Of a stretch of DNA of 64,000 bases, positions 43,384 through 51,485 are shown in pieces. Within the stretch, counting starts at the first letter, position 1. Each line of letters opens with the position of its first letter. This DNA comes from JAUSPI01 sp964650385. Its GTDB lineage: Bacteria; Desulfobacterota; Syntrophia; Syntrophales; JADFWA01. The position numbers and the translations under genes are program-made. The stretch spans positions 1-64,000 of the forward strand of contig CAZYTP010000002.1 of NCBI GenBank assembly GCA_964650385.1. The letters are read 5' to 3'. The notes beneath the pieces are model-generated. The model did not search any database. It had not been told where the DNA came from and saw nothing but the letters and a program-made list of their open reading frames with translations.

Positions 43384-43877
43384 ACATCTCGACAACTCGA
43401 TTCGGTGACATTAATATTGACGAATCCACCATTGTTCATATGAAAGGGGGAATACTGGGGTTTGAACATTTTAAAAGGTATGCTCTCCTCACGCATGATG
43501 TAAATATTCCCTTCTGGTGGTTTCAGTCTGTTGATGATGGTTCGATAGCCTTTGTTGTTATAAATTCTTTCATGGTTAGAGCCGATTATGAACCGGTTAT
43601 ATCGGGCAGTGAGGTTGAATTACTTAAAATCGAATCTCCGGAGGATGTTGTTTTGATGTCTATTGTGACTATCAGTACCGATCCGTTTACAATAACAGCA
43701 AACCTGAAAGCCCCCATTGTAATCAATTCGAAGAATAGACTGGCAAGGCAGGTTGTTATCCAGGAACCGGATTATCCTCTCCGATATTCCATAGCAGATC
43801 CCGAGATGCTTGCTAAAGGCGATGAGAATATTTATATTTCTGGAATAAAAAATATTTCCTCTGAACTGGCTCCGTAG
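43380..43877 (+). CDS. fliW: CsrA antagonist FliW
   Basis: 165 residues, GTG start overlapping the csrA stop. FliW signatures: FGDINIDESTIVHMKGGILGFEHFKRYALL, NIPFWWFQSVDDGSIAFVVINSFM. In characterised bacteria FliW binds either flagellin or CsrA; free flagellin frees CsrA. It is the last gene of the plus-strand sigma-28 operon. Confidence 0.96.
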   Translation: MNISTTRFGDINIDESTIVHMKGGILGFEHFKRYALLTHDVNIPFWWFQSVDDGSIAFVVINSFMVRADYEPVISGSEVELLKIESPEDVVLMSIVTISTDPFTITANLKAPIVINSKNRLARQVVIQEPDYPLRYSIADPEMLAKGDENIYISGIKNISSELAP

Positions 43878-43892
43878 ACAGAAGAGATTTAC

Positions 43893-43926
43893 GCAAAAAA
43901 AAAGTCTCTTGCAATCAAGAGACTTT
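43893..43926 (-). terminator. Terminator of the fliD-fliS-fliT-flaG operon
   Basis: AGTCTCTT (43903-43910), a six-base loop and AAGAGACT (43917-43924) form an 8-bp stem. On the minus strand it is followed by a run of nine T. It separates convergent fliW and flaG. The plus-strand side has no clear T-run. Confidence 0.85.
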
Positions 43927-43959
43927 GTGAAATATCAATAAAACATGGGATCACGGTGG

Positions 43960-44298
43960 CTACACCTGATCATTAAATATCATACCAACCATTTCCTCCA
44001 TTTTTACAGCTAATCGCTGAACTTCTTCAGAAGGAATTTCTCTAATTACCCTTCCAGTTTCCTTTTCAGTTACCGTAACAGCGATTTTTTCATCATCTTT
44101 TCCGTATGTTGAGAAAGCCAAATTTATGTTCATGCTGTCCAGATTCTTCTGGATATCTTCTGCTAACTCTTTAATGGCCTTGTTGTCAACCGTTTGGGAG
44201 CTTACAGTTGGAGAAGGACTGGGGGCAAAAGGTTTGACAGACGAGTCCGCTCGAACATTCACGGCCACTTCATCTATTTTAGTGATGGGAAGATCCAT
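43960..44298 (-). CDS. flaG: Flagellar protein FlaG
   Basis: 112 residues. The FlaG pattern is clear: NKAIKELAEDIQKNLDSMNINLAFSTYGKDDEKIAVTVTEKETGRVIREIPSEEVQRLAVKMEEM. FlaG influences filament length in several genera; the mechanism is not settled. GGAGGGTG precedes the start. It ends the minus-strand run. Confidence 0.93.
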   Translation of the reverse strand: MDLPITKIDEVAVNVRADSSVKPFAPSPSPTVSSQTVDNKAIKELAEDIQKNLDSMNINLAFSTYGKDDEKIAVTVTEKETGRVIREIPSEEVQRLAVKMEEMVGMIFNDQV

Positions 44299-44393
44299 GT
44301 TTCACCCTCCTTGGCTTATAAGACACTTCCTTCAACATTATTATCGGCATTTTTTAATAAAGACTTTAATTCCAATTCAACATTTTTTATTTT

Positions 44394-44870
44394 TTATGTT
44401 TTGATATCTAAAAATCTGGGCTTACTTTCTTTGTGAATATTGGGTGCATAACCTTCCTTAATCCCATTTCGAGATTGACTGAACTTAATTAGCTGATTTT
44501 TAATATTACCATGATGAATCTGGAGCATCGTTTCAAGCTCCTTGTTCAGATGAGCCGCTTTTACTGCTGTGTCTTCAATAGCTTTTACTGTTGCCTCAAT
44601 TTTTATCTTTGACCCATCTGGCAAGGCTGATACGGATGATAAATCATCCTCTTTTATTTCACTGATTCGGGTGTCAATCCTGTCAATTGTGGTAACACAA
44701 TCCTGACGTTTTTCTATAAGTGTTTCAATCTTTTCAAAATCATGTATATCGGACATTTCTTGCAACGATACCGTTGCGGAAAGAAAATTTCTGAACGCAT
44801 CCAGTTTTTGATCTAACAGATTGCAGATGTGGCTTGTTGATTCATTGATGGGTTCCATTTTCGGCTCCAT
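44394..44870 (-). CDS. FliT-like flagellar chaperone (uncertain)
   Basis: 158 residues, almost all helical (LLDQKLDAFRNFLSATVSLQEM, IETLIEKRQDCVTTIDRIDTRI, AAHLNKELETMLQIHHGNIK). Position after fliS and the helical-bundle layout fit a FliT-like or FlgN-like FliD chaperone, but sequence alone does not settle it. Confidence 0.6.
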   Translation of the reverse strand: MEPKMEPINESTSHICNLLDQKLDAFRNFLSATVSLQEMSDIHDFEKIETLIEKRQDCVTTIDRIDTRISEIKEDDLSSVSALPDGSKIKIEATVKAIEDTAVKAAHLNKELETMLQIHHGNIKNQLIKFSQSRNGIKEGYAPNIHKESKPRFLDIKT

Positions 44871-44874
44871 TTGC

Positions 44875-45306
44875 CTACCTCGGGAGATTCTCTGTAATCA
44901 ACGATGTTTGCTGGAATGTTTCCACGTTGTAATTTGTAGGGATGTATGAGATATCCCTCCATGCCGATTCGAGCTCTTCGAGTATTCCGATAATTTCATC
45001 GAAACTCCTCAAATCCTTTTGTAAGTCCCCTTCGGACAGGCGGCGCAATATATAATTATATAATGATTCAAGGGAAATGGCTATTTCCCCGCCTCTTTCA
45101 AAATCGAGGGATTGCATTAATAGAGCCAGAATATCCTGTACTTTTTGGATAGCTTTGGCTTTTGCCTCGTATTCTTGAGAATGATATTTTGCCTTTGCTA
45201 TTTTCATATTGGTAATCATTCCTTCATAGCACATTATTACGAGTGTTTTGGGATCTGCTGTTTCCACGTTTGTCTGTTTGTATACGTTGATTTTGTTTCT
45301 ATACAT
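44875..45306 (-). CDS. fliS: Flagellin export chaperone FliS
   Basis: 143 residues. FliS signatures YKQTNVETADPKTLVIMCYEGMITNMKIAK and LLMQSLDFERGGEIAISLESLYNYILRRLSEGDLQKD are complete. FliS binds the flagellin C-terminus and brings it to FlhA. AAGGAGG lies 9 bases before the ATG. It follows fliD by 117 bp. Confidence 0.95.
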   Translation of the reverse strand: MYRNKINVYKQTNVETADPKTLVIMCYEGMITNMKIAKAKYHSQEYEAKAKAIQKVQDILALLMQSLDFERGGEIAISLESLYNYILRRLSEGDLQKDLRSFDEIIGILEELESAWRDISYIPTNYNVETFQQTSLITENLPR

Positions 45307-45423
45307 GAAAAAAAACCTCCTTGTTTTTGAATTACTTCCTCTTCAAATATATCCGATTCCCGTTCCCCGATGAGGGTCGAGGACAAGCTTTACGGGAATG
45401 GCAAACCGTACTGCCGGGTTCTA

Positions 45424-48400
45424 CTAGCCCCAGGCGCTCCACGATGCGGAGATCTGACTGCTGAGCCAGTCGCTCTGGTTTTGTATATTGCTTAAAGCAA
45501 GTTCCATGGCCACATACTCGTTGATCAGTTTTTCCAGCTTCCGGTTAAGTCGCGCCTCCATGTCTGAAATCTGATCTTCAAGACTCTCAATGCTATTTCC
45601 AAGGGATGTCTGTTTATATGTAACGTATCCGTCAGTGCTATTGGTAACAAACCCGAGCCTGCGATCCATAAGCTCACCAATCCCGAGGGTAAGCGTAAAG
45701 GTTGCCCCGTCCTCCACCGCTATGGTGCTTGTGCCTGTGTAACTTATCGATAACCCGTCTGCGTTATTTCCGTCACTGTTCAGTGTCAGTATTTGACCAC
45801 TGCAGGTTGCATCCAGACCGTTGATGGTTCCATCAACATTTACACCCCATACCTGCGATACGCCGTTTATCCCCAGCGGATCATCTACGGTGTTGGTGTG
45901 GGATACAACAATACCGTGACCGGTTCCATATGTGTTGTGGGTGAAAAGAATCTTGTCCTCAGATGTCTTGGATGCAGTAATGGGTATGGTGTAGCGACCC
46001 TCGGTTGTTGTGGTAACCGAGCCTAAATTCAGACCGTCAACTGCCGAAGTATCGATTGTAAACTCTAATTGGCTGTCCCCGGCCTGTGTGCCGGTTATGA
46101 TTAATTTGCCGTTGCTATCCAGGGTAGCGGTCACATCGTCTTCAAACATATCTTCGATGGTTTCCAGAAGGTCACCGAGGGTCTCAGTAGTTGAATCACC
46201 GATGGTGTAGCTGCCGGATACTGTGAGACCGTTTTGTCTTGCTCCTGAAAAAGTTATTACCGCGTTATCACTGTCCGCGTCGATGGAGCTGAACGTGGTA
46301 GATATCGTATGGCCTGTGTCAATACTTCCCTGGAGTACTTCCGTGACTTCCTCGGCAAACTCTGAATTGATGGCGTTAACCACGTCATCTATGCTGTCAC
46401 CGCTGGTGAGGCTCACGGTGGCCTCCCTGTCTGTCTCCCAGTCCGTGATGGTAAGTGTGTCACTGGCACTGAGTCCACCGCCCCCTATGGCGGTCAGACC
46501 TGTGAACGAGGATTGTGTGGCTGCCGCAGAGATTGTTACATCATATGTGCCTCCCTCTGTGTTATCCGAATGTCCGACTAATGTCATAGTGGAGTATGGA
46601 GAAGATCCGGAAGCAATGAAAAGCTTTCTCACATCATCAAAATTTGTTTCGAGGTAATCCGTGAGATCATTATCATCAGAGCCATCGTCATCGATAACCA
46701 GGTTGAGCTTATTATATTCCCCCTCGTCAGTGTCCACCACGTCCAAGGTGATCCCGATCAGCGCCAGTTTGTTATAATTACTTGACGCCCCGGTAACCGT
46801 GCTCGTGACCGTATTGATGAGTTCTGACTTGATAGTGGAGAGCATGCCATCACCGAAGAGGATACCCCCAACCTCTTTTGTGTCTTCATCGTAGGTGAAC
46901 TGAGTATTGATGTAGTTCAATATGGTATTGTAGGCGCTAACCATGTCTTCGATCTTTGTCTTTATGGTGGCAAGATCCCGCTCGACCTTGAGTGTTACGG
47001 TGGTATCGGAATCTTCTCCCACAAGATTCAGGGTCGCACCCGCGATAACATCGTTAATGGTGTTGGAAGATTTTGTTATGGTCACGTTGTCCACTACGAT
47101 TTCCGCGTCTTCACCAGCGACCACCTGTCTGCTGCGGCCTTCGGTGGTCATGGTGACCTCACCGAAATTAAGGGTCCCGCCGCCTGCGTTGTCGCAAATC
47201 ATAGAAACTTCCAGTTGACTTTCGCCGCTGGAACCGTCCGTGATCGTCAGCTTGCCGCCTGAGAAGGAGGCCGTGACCGTAGCACCAAACGCGGCTTGAA
47301 TATGAGTTATAAGATCATCCACACAGTCATGATCCGCATTACCGGTGTCTACTATAAACTCTGTGGTGGTGGCGTCTGTGCCATCATGCTTTGTTCCAGA
47401 GATCGTAATTTTATCACCATTTACCACGCTGGCCGAGCTACCCCCAATCTTGAGGTCCGTCATCAACGTGGCAGGAGCGCCTTCGAGGGCGGTATCAGCA
47501 GCATTCTGTATGACCACGGTGCCAGCATGTACCTCGGTCGTATTACCGTATGTCCCCTGAAGAATGCCAAGGGTCTGGAGGACGTTGCTGTTGCCGGTAG
47601 TACTCTCCGCAAAGGAGGTGGTGCCACTGATATCTATCCGGTATTTTGTCTCCCCGCTCACGGTTTCGGAGACTACCTCGGCCGAGATGCCTGCAAGGGC
47701 ATCTATCTTTTGTGCAATTGTCGTGAGGGATTCGGTATCACTGGAGAGGTCTATGCTTACGTCTAAACCGCCTACCTTTATGTCTGTAATTTCACCCGGC
47801 GCACTGGACAATCCTAATAGTGTCTTGATTGCCCCGCTGGAACTGGCAAAAAGGTCGCTCTTGGCCCCGTCGCTGGTGGCCGTCTTGATGGTAGTTGATC
47901 CGCTTATAAAACCCATCTCCTCAAGGATATTGTCGCCTCCGCTATATGCCCCCTCGAGAACGCTCAGACCGTCTTCGCCTGTGTCATCGCACGTCAAAAC
48001 GAGATGATAATTCGTGGAAGAATGTGAAACGATACCGGCTGTTACATTTGAAGGGTCTGTACCCGTGTTTACGGAATTTATTTTGTCTTTGATATCAGAC
48101 AGTGTGTCGGTAATGGTTATATTTACCGCTGTTCCCGAGACCATGATATCGCCACTGAGGTTGAGGGCGGTGTTTGTGGCTGTATAGTTTGAGGAAGATA
48201 TTTTTTCAGATTGTGCAAGATTATTGACCACAATGTTATACAGACCGGGAGAGGCCGTGGAACTGGTGGTGGCGCTTAGCACATTGGATGCAGATGTCGC
48301 TGTGTTGGACGTGGTGCCTGATGTGTACACATTAAAGGCGCTCTCCGTGCTCAGGGCGGCGGAAGCCGTCTTGAGAGACAGGAGCATGCTGTTTACGTTC

Positions 48401-48549
48401 TGCCATTCAGCCAGTTGAGATTCGTATTCGGTTTTTTTATCCTCGACCAGATCGACACGGCGGTGGTCGATCGCAATCAACTGGTCGACTATACTCCGCC
48501 AGTCAAAACCGCTGACCAACCCGCTTATCAGATTGGTACTGGTAGCCAT
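45424..48549 (-). CDS. fliD: Filament cap protein FliD (HAP2), enlarged
   Basis: 1041 residues; most FliD are 450-700. N-terminal ISGLVSGFDWRSIVDQLIAIDHRRVDLVEDKKTEYESQLAEWQNVNSMLLSLK and C-terminal coiled-coil end (YVTYKQTSLGNSIESLEDQISDMEARLNRKL, SNIQNQSDWLSSQI) are FliD. The middle is expanded: a roughly 95-residue module (GGKLTITDGSSGESQLEVSM...TTEGR) near 376-473 recurs near 762-850 (NGKLIITGTQAGDSQLEFTI...TTEGR). It caps the growing filament. It has its own sigma-28 promoter. Confidence 0.95.
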   Translation of the reverse strand: MATSTNLISGLVSGFDWRSIVDQLIAIDHRRVDLVEDKKTEYESQLAEWQNVNSMLLSLKTASAALSTESAFNVYTSGTTSNTATSASNVLSATTSSTASPGLYNIVVNNLAQSEKISSSNYTATNTALNLSGDIMVSGTAVNITITDTLSDIKDKINSVNTGTDPSNVTAGIVSHSSTNYHLVLTCDDTGEDGLSVLEGAYSGGDNILEEMGFISGSTTIKTATSDGAKSDLFASSSGAIKTLLGLSSAPGEITDIKVGGLDVSIDLSSDTESLTTIAQKIDALAGISAEVVSETVSGETKYRIDISGTTSFAESTTGNSNVLQTLGILQGTYGNTTEVHAGTVVIQNAADTALEGAPATLMTDLKIGGSSASVVNGDKITISGTKHDGTDATTTEFIVDTGNADHDCVDDLITHIQAAFGATVTASFSGGKLTITDGSSGESQLEVSMICDNAGGGTLNFGEVTMTTEGRSRQVVAGEDAEIVVDNVTITKSSNTINDVIAGATLNLVGEDSDTTVTLKVERDLATIKTKIEDMVSAYNTILNYINTQFTYDEDTKEVGGILFGDGMLSTIKSELINTVTSTVTGASSNYNKLALIGITLDVVDTDEGEYNKLNLVIDDDGSDDNDLTDYLETNFDDVRKLFIASGSSPYSTMTLVGHSDNTEGGTYDVTISAAATQSSFTGLTAIGGGGLSASDTLTITDWETDREATVSLTSGDSIDDVVNAINSEFAEEVTEVLQGSIDTGHTISTTFSSIDADSDNAVITFSGARQNGLTVSGSYTIGDSTTETLGDLLETIEDMFEDDVTATLDSNGKLIITGTQAGDSQLEFTIDTSAVDGLNLGSVTTTTEGRYTIPITASKTSEDKILFTHNTYGTGHGIVVSHTNTVDDPLGINGVSQVWGVNVDGTINGLDATCSGQILTLNSDGNNADGLSISYTGTSTIAVEDGATFTLTLGIGELMDRRLGFVTNSTDGYVTYKQTSLGNSIESLEDQISDMEARLNRKLEKLINEYVAMELALSNIQNQSDWLSSQISASWSAWG

Positions 48550-48598
48550 TGTTGTCCTCCATTATTCGGGTAGGCAATTTACGACTTGTTTTCAATTA

Positions 48599-48626
48599 TT
48601 ATCGGAAAATATTGCCCGAAACTTTA
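48599..48626 (-). promoter_or_regulatory. Sigma-28 promoter of fliD
   Basis: On the minus strand TAAAGTTT (48626-48619) and TCCGATAA (48606-48599) are separated by 12 bp, the same layout as before flgM. The expected start is about 40 nt before the fliD ATG. Confidence 0.88.
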
Positions 48627-48770
48627 GGGTTATTTGCTTATTATAATCGGTTTACGCAAAAATAATCATTGTATTCTAAGTTAGTTATATTGTATGTCTG
48701 GTTTTTGTGCAGTCGATTTTCTGACTTTTCTAAAGTTGCTATTAATAGATAAAGCAATATGTCTGCCAAA

Positions 48771-48805
48771 AAAAAACCGCCCCCGAAAAGGAGCGGTCTT
48801 TTTTT
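48771..48805 (-). terminator. Rho-independent terminator after fliC
   Basis: A GC-rich stem ACCGCNCC / GGAGCGGT (48776-48784 with 48790-48797) is flanked by A-run and T-run, so it can stop transcription from either side. It lies between the fliC stop and the fliD promoter, so fliC is a single-gene unit. Confidence 0.9.
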
Positions 48806-48841
48806 GAACTTTTTTCAGTTTTGAGATAAATATCTACCTCA

Positions 48842-50260
48842 TTAACCGAATAGTGACAGTACCTGCTGAGGTGCCATGTTTGCCTGCGCAAGCATTGCAG
48901 TACCCGCCTGGAGCAGGATCTGGTTCTTGGTGAAGTTTGTCATCTCTGATGCCATATCAACATCGCGGATGACCGACTCGGCGGCCTGTACGTTTTCAAC
49001 CATTGTTGCCAGGTTCGCAGCGGCGTAGCTCAGCCTGTTCATGGCGGAACCGATATCACCACGTCTGTCAGACAGCGAACTGATAGCAGTATCGACAAGG
49101 TCGAGCATGCTCTGGGCTTCAGTGGCGCTGTCCAGGAAGTTGTACGTCAGGCCCAATCCGGTTGTTTCGGTTGCTCGAACACTGCTGACGGCGAAGGAGA
49201 GCTGGTTATCGGCAGCGTTTTCTGCTCCGACCTGGAAAGTGGACCCAGCGCTACCGGTTGAGCTTACAAGAAAGACGGTGTTGTCGAGATCGTCTTGATT
49301 CCACGTTGATCCAAGATTGAATGTAATTCCGAGCTTGTCGAAATTCATCGATGTCGCTGTCCCCGATACAATATTGGAAATCGTCTGCTGAATTGACCCG
49401 TTGTTAAGCGTCATCGTAGTCGCAGTATCGCTAATTGTCCATGAACCGGTATCGGCTCCTGTCACGTTTAAGCTTGTGAGGCCGGTCTGTTTAAAAGCTA
49501 TTGTTCCTGCGTCAAGGTTGGCCGAATTACCAGCGACCGCGGTAATGGAAAAGGTGAGACCGAGATTGGTAAACGTTACAGTTTGGGCACCTGCCATGTC
49601 CGCCGTGGTGATCGACTCCGTTACGGTACCATTGCCCAATGCCAGTGCCGAACTGGTGGTGACGGAAAAGGTATAGGTGCTTGCATCGATATCAGTTGCC
49701 AACCCAAGCATGGTGACCGCAACAGATGTCGCAGAGTCTGCTGTTGACCACACCTGGGCCATACTGTTTTCGATACCCAGTTGGGTACTGGCTTTACCAG
49801 CAGTTGAATATACCGTTGATGTTTTGCTTGCACCAAATGTCCCGTCAAGCAGGCATGTTGATCCGTACTTGGTACTACTGGCGATACGGTCAATTTCCGA
49901 TACGAGGGCGTTACCCTCGGCGTTGATCTTTGATCGCTCGGCAGTTCCGACGTTCGCGGAAGCAGCCTGTGTGGCGAGCTCTTTCAGACGGGTAAGCATG
50001 TTCCCGATCTGGTCCATACCACCTTCAGCGACCTGCAAGAGAGCCGATGCTTCAGATGTATTTCTTGAAGCGACATTAAAGCTTGCTATATCTGCACGGA
50101 AAGATGAAGAAATAGCGAGACCAGCGGCGTCATCCGCTGCCTTGTTGATACGATAACCAGATGAGAGTCTTTCGAGAGATTTGGTAAGACCGTCATTACT
50201 GGTACTCAGAAATCTCTGAGTGGTCATTGCCGCAATATTATTTGCAATTCGCATTGCCAT
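48842..50260 (-). CDS. fliC: Flagellin FliC
   Basis: 472 residues from ATG 50260, set by AAGGAGG eight bases upstream; the frame upstream runs on into the leader. N-terminal MAMRIANNIAAMTTQRFLSTSNDGLTKSLERLSSGYRINKAADDAAGLAIS and C-terminal IRDVDMASEMTNFTKNQILLQAGTAMLAQANMAPQQVLSLF are D0/D1. The central region (190-340) is Thr/Ala-rich and contains a duplicated motif (NGTVTESITTADMAGAQTVT; NNGSIQQTISNIVSGTATSM). Ser/Thr-rich exposed regions fit glycosylation by the downstream island. Confidence 0.97.
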   Translation of the reverse strand: MAMRIANNIAAMTTQRFLSTSNDGLTKSLERLSSGYRINKAADDAAGLAISSSFRADIASFNVASRNTSEASALLQVAEGGMDQIGNMLTRLKELATQAASANVGTAERSKINAEGNALVSEIDRIASSTKYGSTCLLDGTFGASKTSTVYSTAGKASTQLGIENSMAQVWSTADSATSVAVTMLGLATDIDASTYTFSVTTSSALALGNGTVTESITTADMAGAQTVTFTNLGLTFSITAVAGNSANLDAGTIAFKQTGLTSLNVTGADTGSWTISDTATTMTLNNGSIQQTISNIVSGTATSMNFDKLGITFNLGSTWNQDDLDNTVFLVSSTGSAGSTFQVGAENAADNQLSFAVSSVRATETTGLGLTYNFLDSATEAQSMLDLVDTAISSLSDRRGDIGSAMNRLSYAAANLATMVENVQAAESVIRDVDMASEMTNFTKNQILLQAGTAMLAQANMAPQQVLSLFG

Positions 50261-50462
50261 GGTTGTAATCCTCCTTGATTTTATGTTTGTTTTTGCGCTG
50301 TGTGCTAAAAACTGTTTGCTATTAGCACGCTTGGCATCCTTGCCAAAAAACATTTAGGGTTTTTATTTTGGCGACCATACTAAAATTGCCCGTTATCCTT
50401 ACATATTGCTGTTTTTACACCTCCTTATCCTTAATTGGCTTTGTTTACTTGCTTTGCCTTTT
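50261..50462 (-). promoter_or_regulatory. fliC 5' leader with CsrA-type sites
   Basis: About 200 nt lie between the sigma-28 promoter and the ATG. At 50346-50331 the RNA reads TTGGCA-AGGA-TGCCAA: an NGGA tetraloop closed by CA/UG, as in studied Csr/Rsm hairpins. The SD region reads AAGGAGGATTAC, with two overlapping GGAs. Upstream are GGATAAGGAGG and AAGGATAACG. A second stem, GTGCTAA/TTAGCAC (50328-50302), is next to the first. Six GGAs in all. Confidence 0.8.
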
Positions 50463-50468
50463 ATATTC

Positions 50469-50495
50469 TTATCGGAAAAAAAATGGGATTCTTTA
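50469..50495 (-). promoter_or_regulatory. Sigma-28 promoter of fliC
   Basis: On the minus strand TAAAGAAT (50495-50488) is followed 11 bp later by TCCGATAA (50476-50469), the standard sigma-28 spacing. It leaves a long, about 200-nt, untranslated leader. Confidence 0.9.
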
Positions 50496-50804
50496 GGATT
50501 TGTTGGTTCTTTTGCAAAAAAAAAAGATGTAACCAACTATTGGGAGAGGGATGTGTGGAGGGAACTAAGATTTGGTTTTATGTTTTATGATTTTTCATCC
50601 TTGACGCACAAACCTGATCACTCTATACTCCTTTCTACTAAAAAAAGAAGAGGGTTTAAAAAATGCCCCCCGAGTCATTGCGAGGAGTGCAACGACGTGG
50701 CAATCTATTTGTAATTACAGATAATTTGAGATTGCTTCGCTCCGCTCGCAATGACAATATGGTATTACGTAAAGCTCTCTCATTGCATTGGAGCAGGATA
50801 AAAA
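50496..50804. other. Gene-free interval upstream of fliC and the methyltransferase
   Basis: It lies between the divergent fliC promoter and the gene at 50805. It is AT-rich and holds repeat B4 (50674-50755). A short open frame over it is without ribosome site or family likeness. I see no clear promoter for the gene at 50805. Confidence 0.7.
50674..50755. repeat. Palindromic repeat B4 (CATTGCGAG family)
   Basis: GTCATTGCGAG at 50674 region and CTCGCAATGAC at 50745-50755 are inverted ends; the GGCAATCT and AGATTGC cores pair. It marks the border between the filament genes and the glycosylation island. Confidence 0.9.
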
Positions 50805-51377
50805 ATGAAACTTAATTTGGGTTGCGGAGATAAAAAACTTGAAGGCTTTATAAATGTTGACAAAGAGTCACTGTGTAATCCGGACAAAATCGTTGATTTG
50901 GAAGTATTTCCATGGCCTTTTGAAAGCAATATTGCGGAAGAAGTGAACATGGAGCATATTCTGGAACATATTGGCGCTTCTACAGATGCTCACCGTAAAA
51001 TTATGCAGGAGCTGTACAGGATTTGCATAAACGGTGCAAAACTGAGGGTCGTTGTTCCTCATCCACGCAGTGACAGCTATTTGACAGATCCAACACATGT
51101 CCGGCCTATAACACATAATACGCTTAATATGTATTCGAAGAGAGAATGCCGGCAATTTATTGAAAAACGATGGGCTACAACACCATTAGCACTTTATTGG
51201 GACATCGATTTTGAAATCAAATCAGTTGCAAATCAACTATTTCCAGACTGGTTTAACAAATTTAAGAACAATGAGCTGACACAAAAAGAGATTGAGTTTG
51301 CTATGAACACGTACAATAATGTGATTAATGAAATAGAAGTGATCCTGCAGGTTATAAAGGGTTCGGATGCGATTTAA
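50805..51377 (+). CDS. Predicted SAM-dependent methyltransferase
   Basis: 190 residues. The opening KLNLGCGDKKLEGFINVD is the class I methyltransferase glycine loop and the acidic residue of motif II, then VNMEHILEHIGASTDAHRKIMQELYRICINGAKLRVVVPHPRSD. This small form is common in polysaccharide and flagellin-glycan clusters; the acceptor is unknown. It is on the plus strand, unlike the rest of the island, and just after repeat B4. Confidence 0.8.
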   Translation: MKLNLGCGDKKLEGFINVDKESLCNPDKIVDLEVFPWPFESNIAEEVNMEHILEHIGASTDAHRKIMQELYRICINGAKLRVVVPHPRSDSYLTDPTHVRPITHNTLNMYSKRECRQFIEKRWATTPLALYWDIDFEIKSVANQLFPDWFNKFKNNELTQKEIEFAMNTYNNVINEIEVILQVIKGSDAI

Positions 51378-51485
51378 AGAAAAATTAAGGGTTCTAAACA
51401 GACAAGTGATAGTGATCAGGGACAGGAATTGCCGATCCTGATCTTTTCAAGGTGGGCTGTTGCGGCAGGGTTATAAAGATTGTAT

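Noticed and set aside
45356..45400. ATTCCCGT/ACGGGAAT stem between fliD and fliS as a terminator
   Set aside because: The loop is 29 nt and no T-run follows; fliS would be cut off from its promoter.
47296..47766. Plus-strand frames within fliD
   Set aside because: Shadows of the fliD frame, without ribosome sites and of biased composition.
50406..50714. Open frame of about 100 codons on the plus strand upstream of fliC
   Set aside because: It overlaps the fliC promoter, has no ribosome site or family likeness, and ends in repeat B4.
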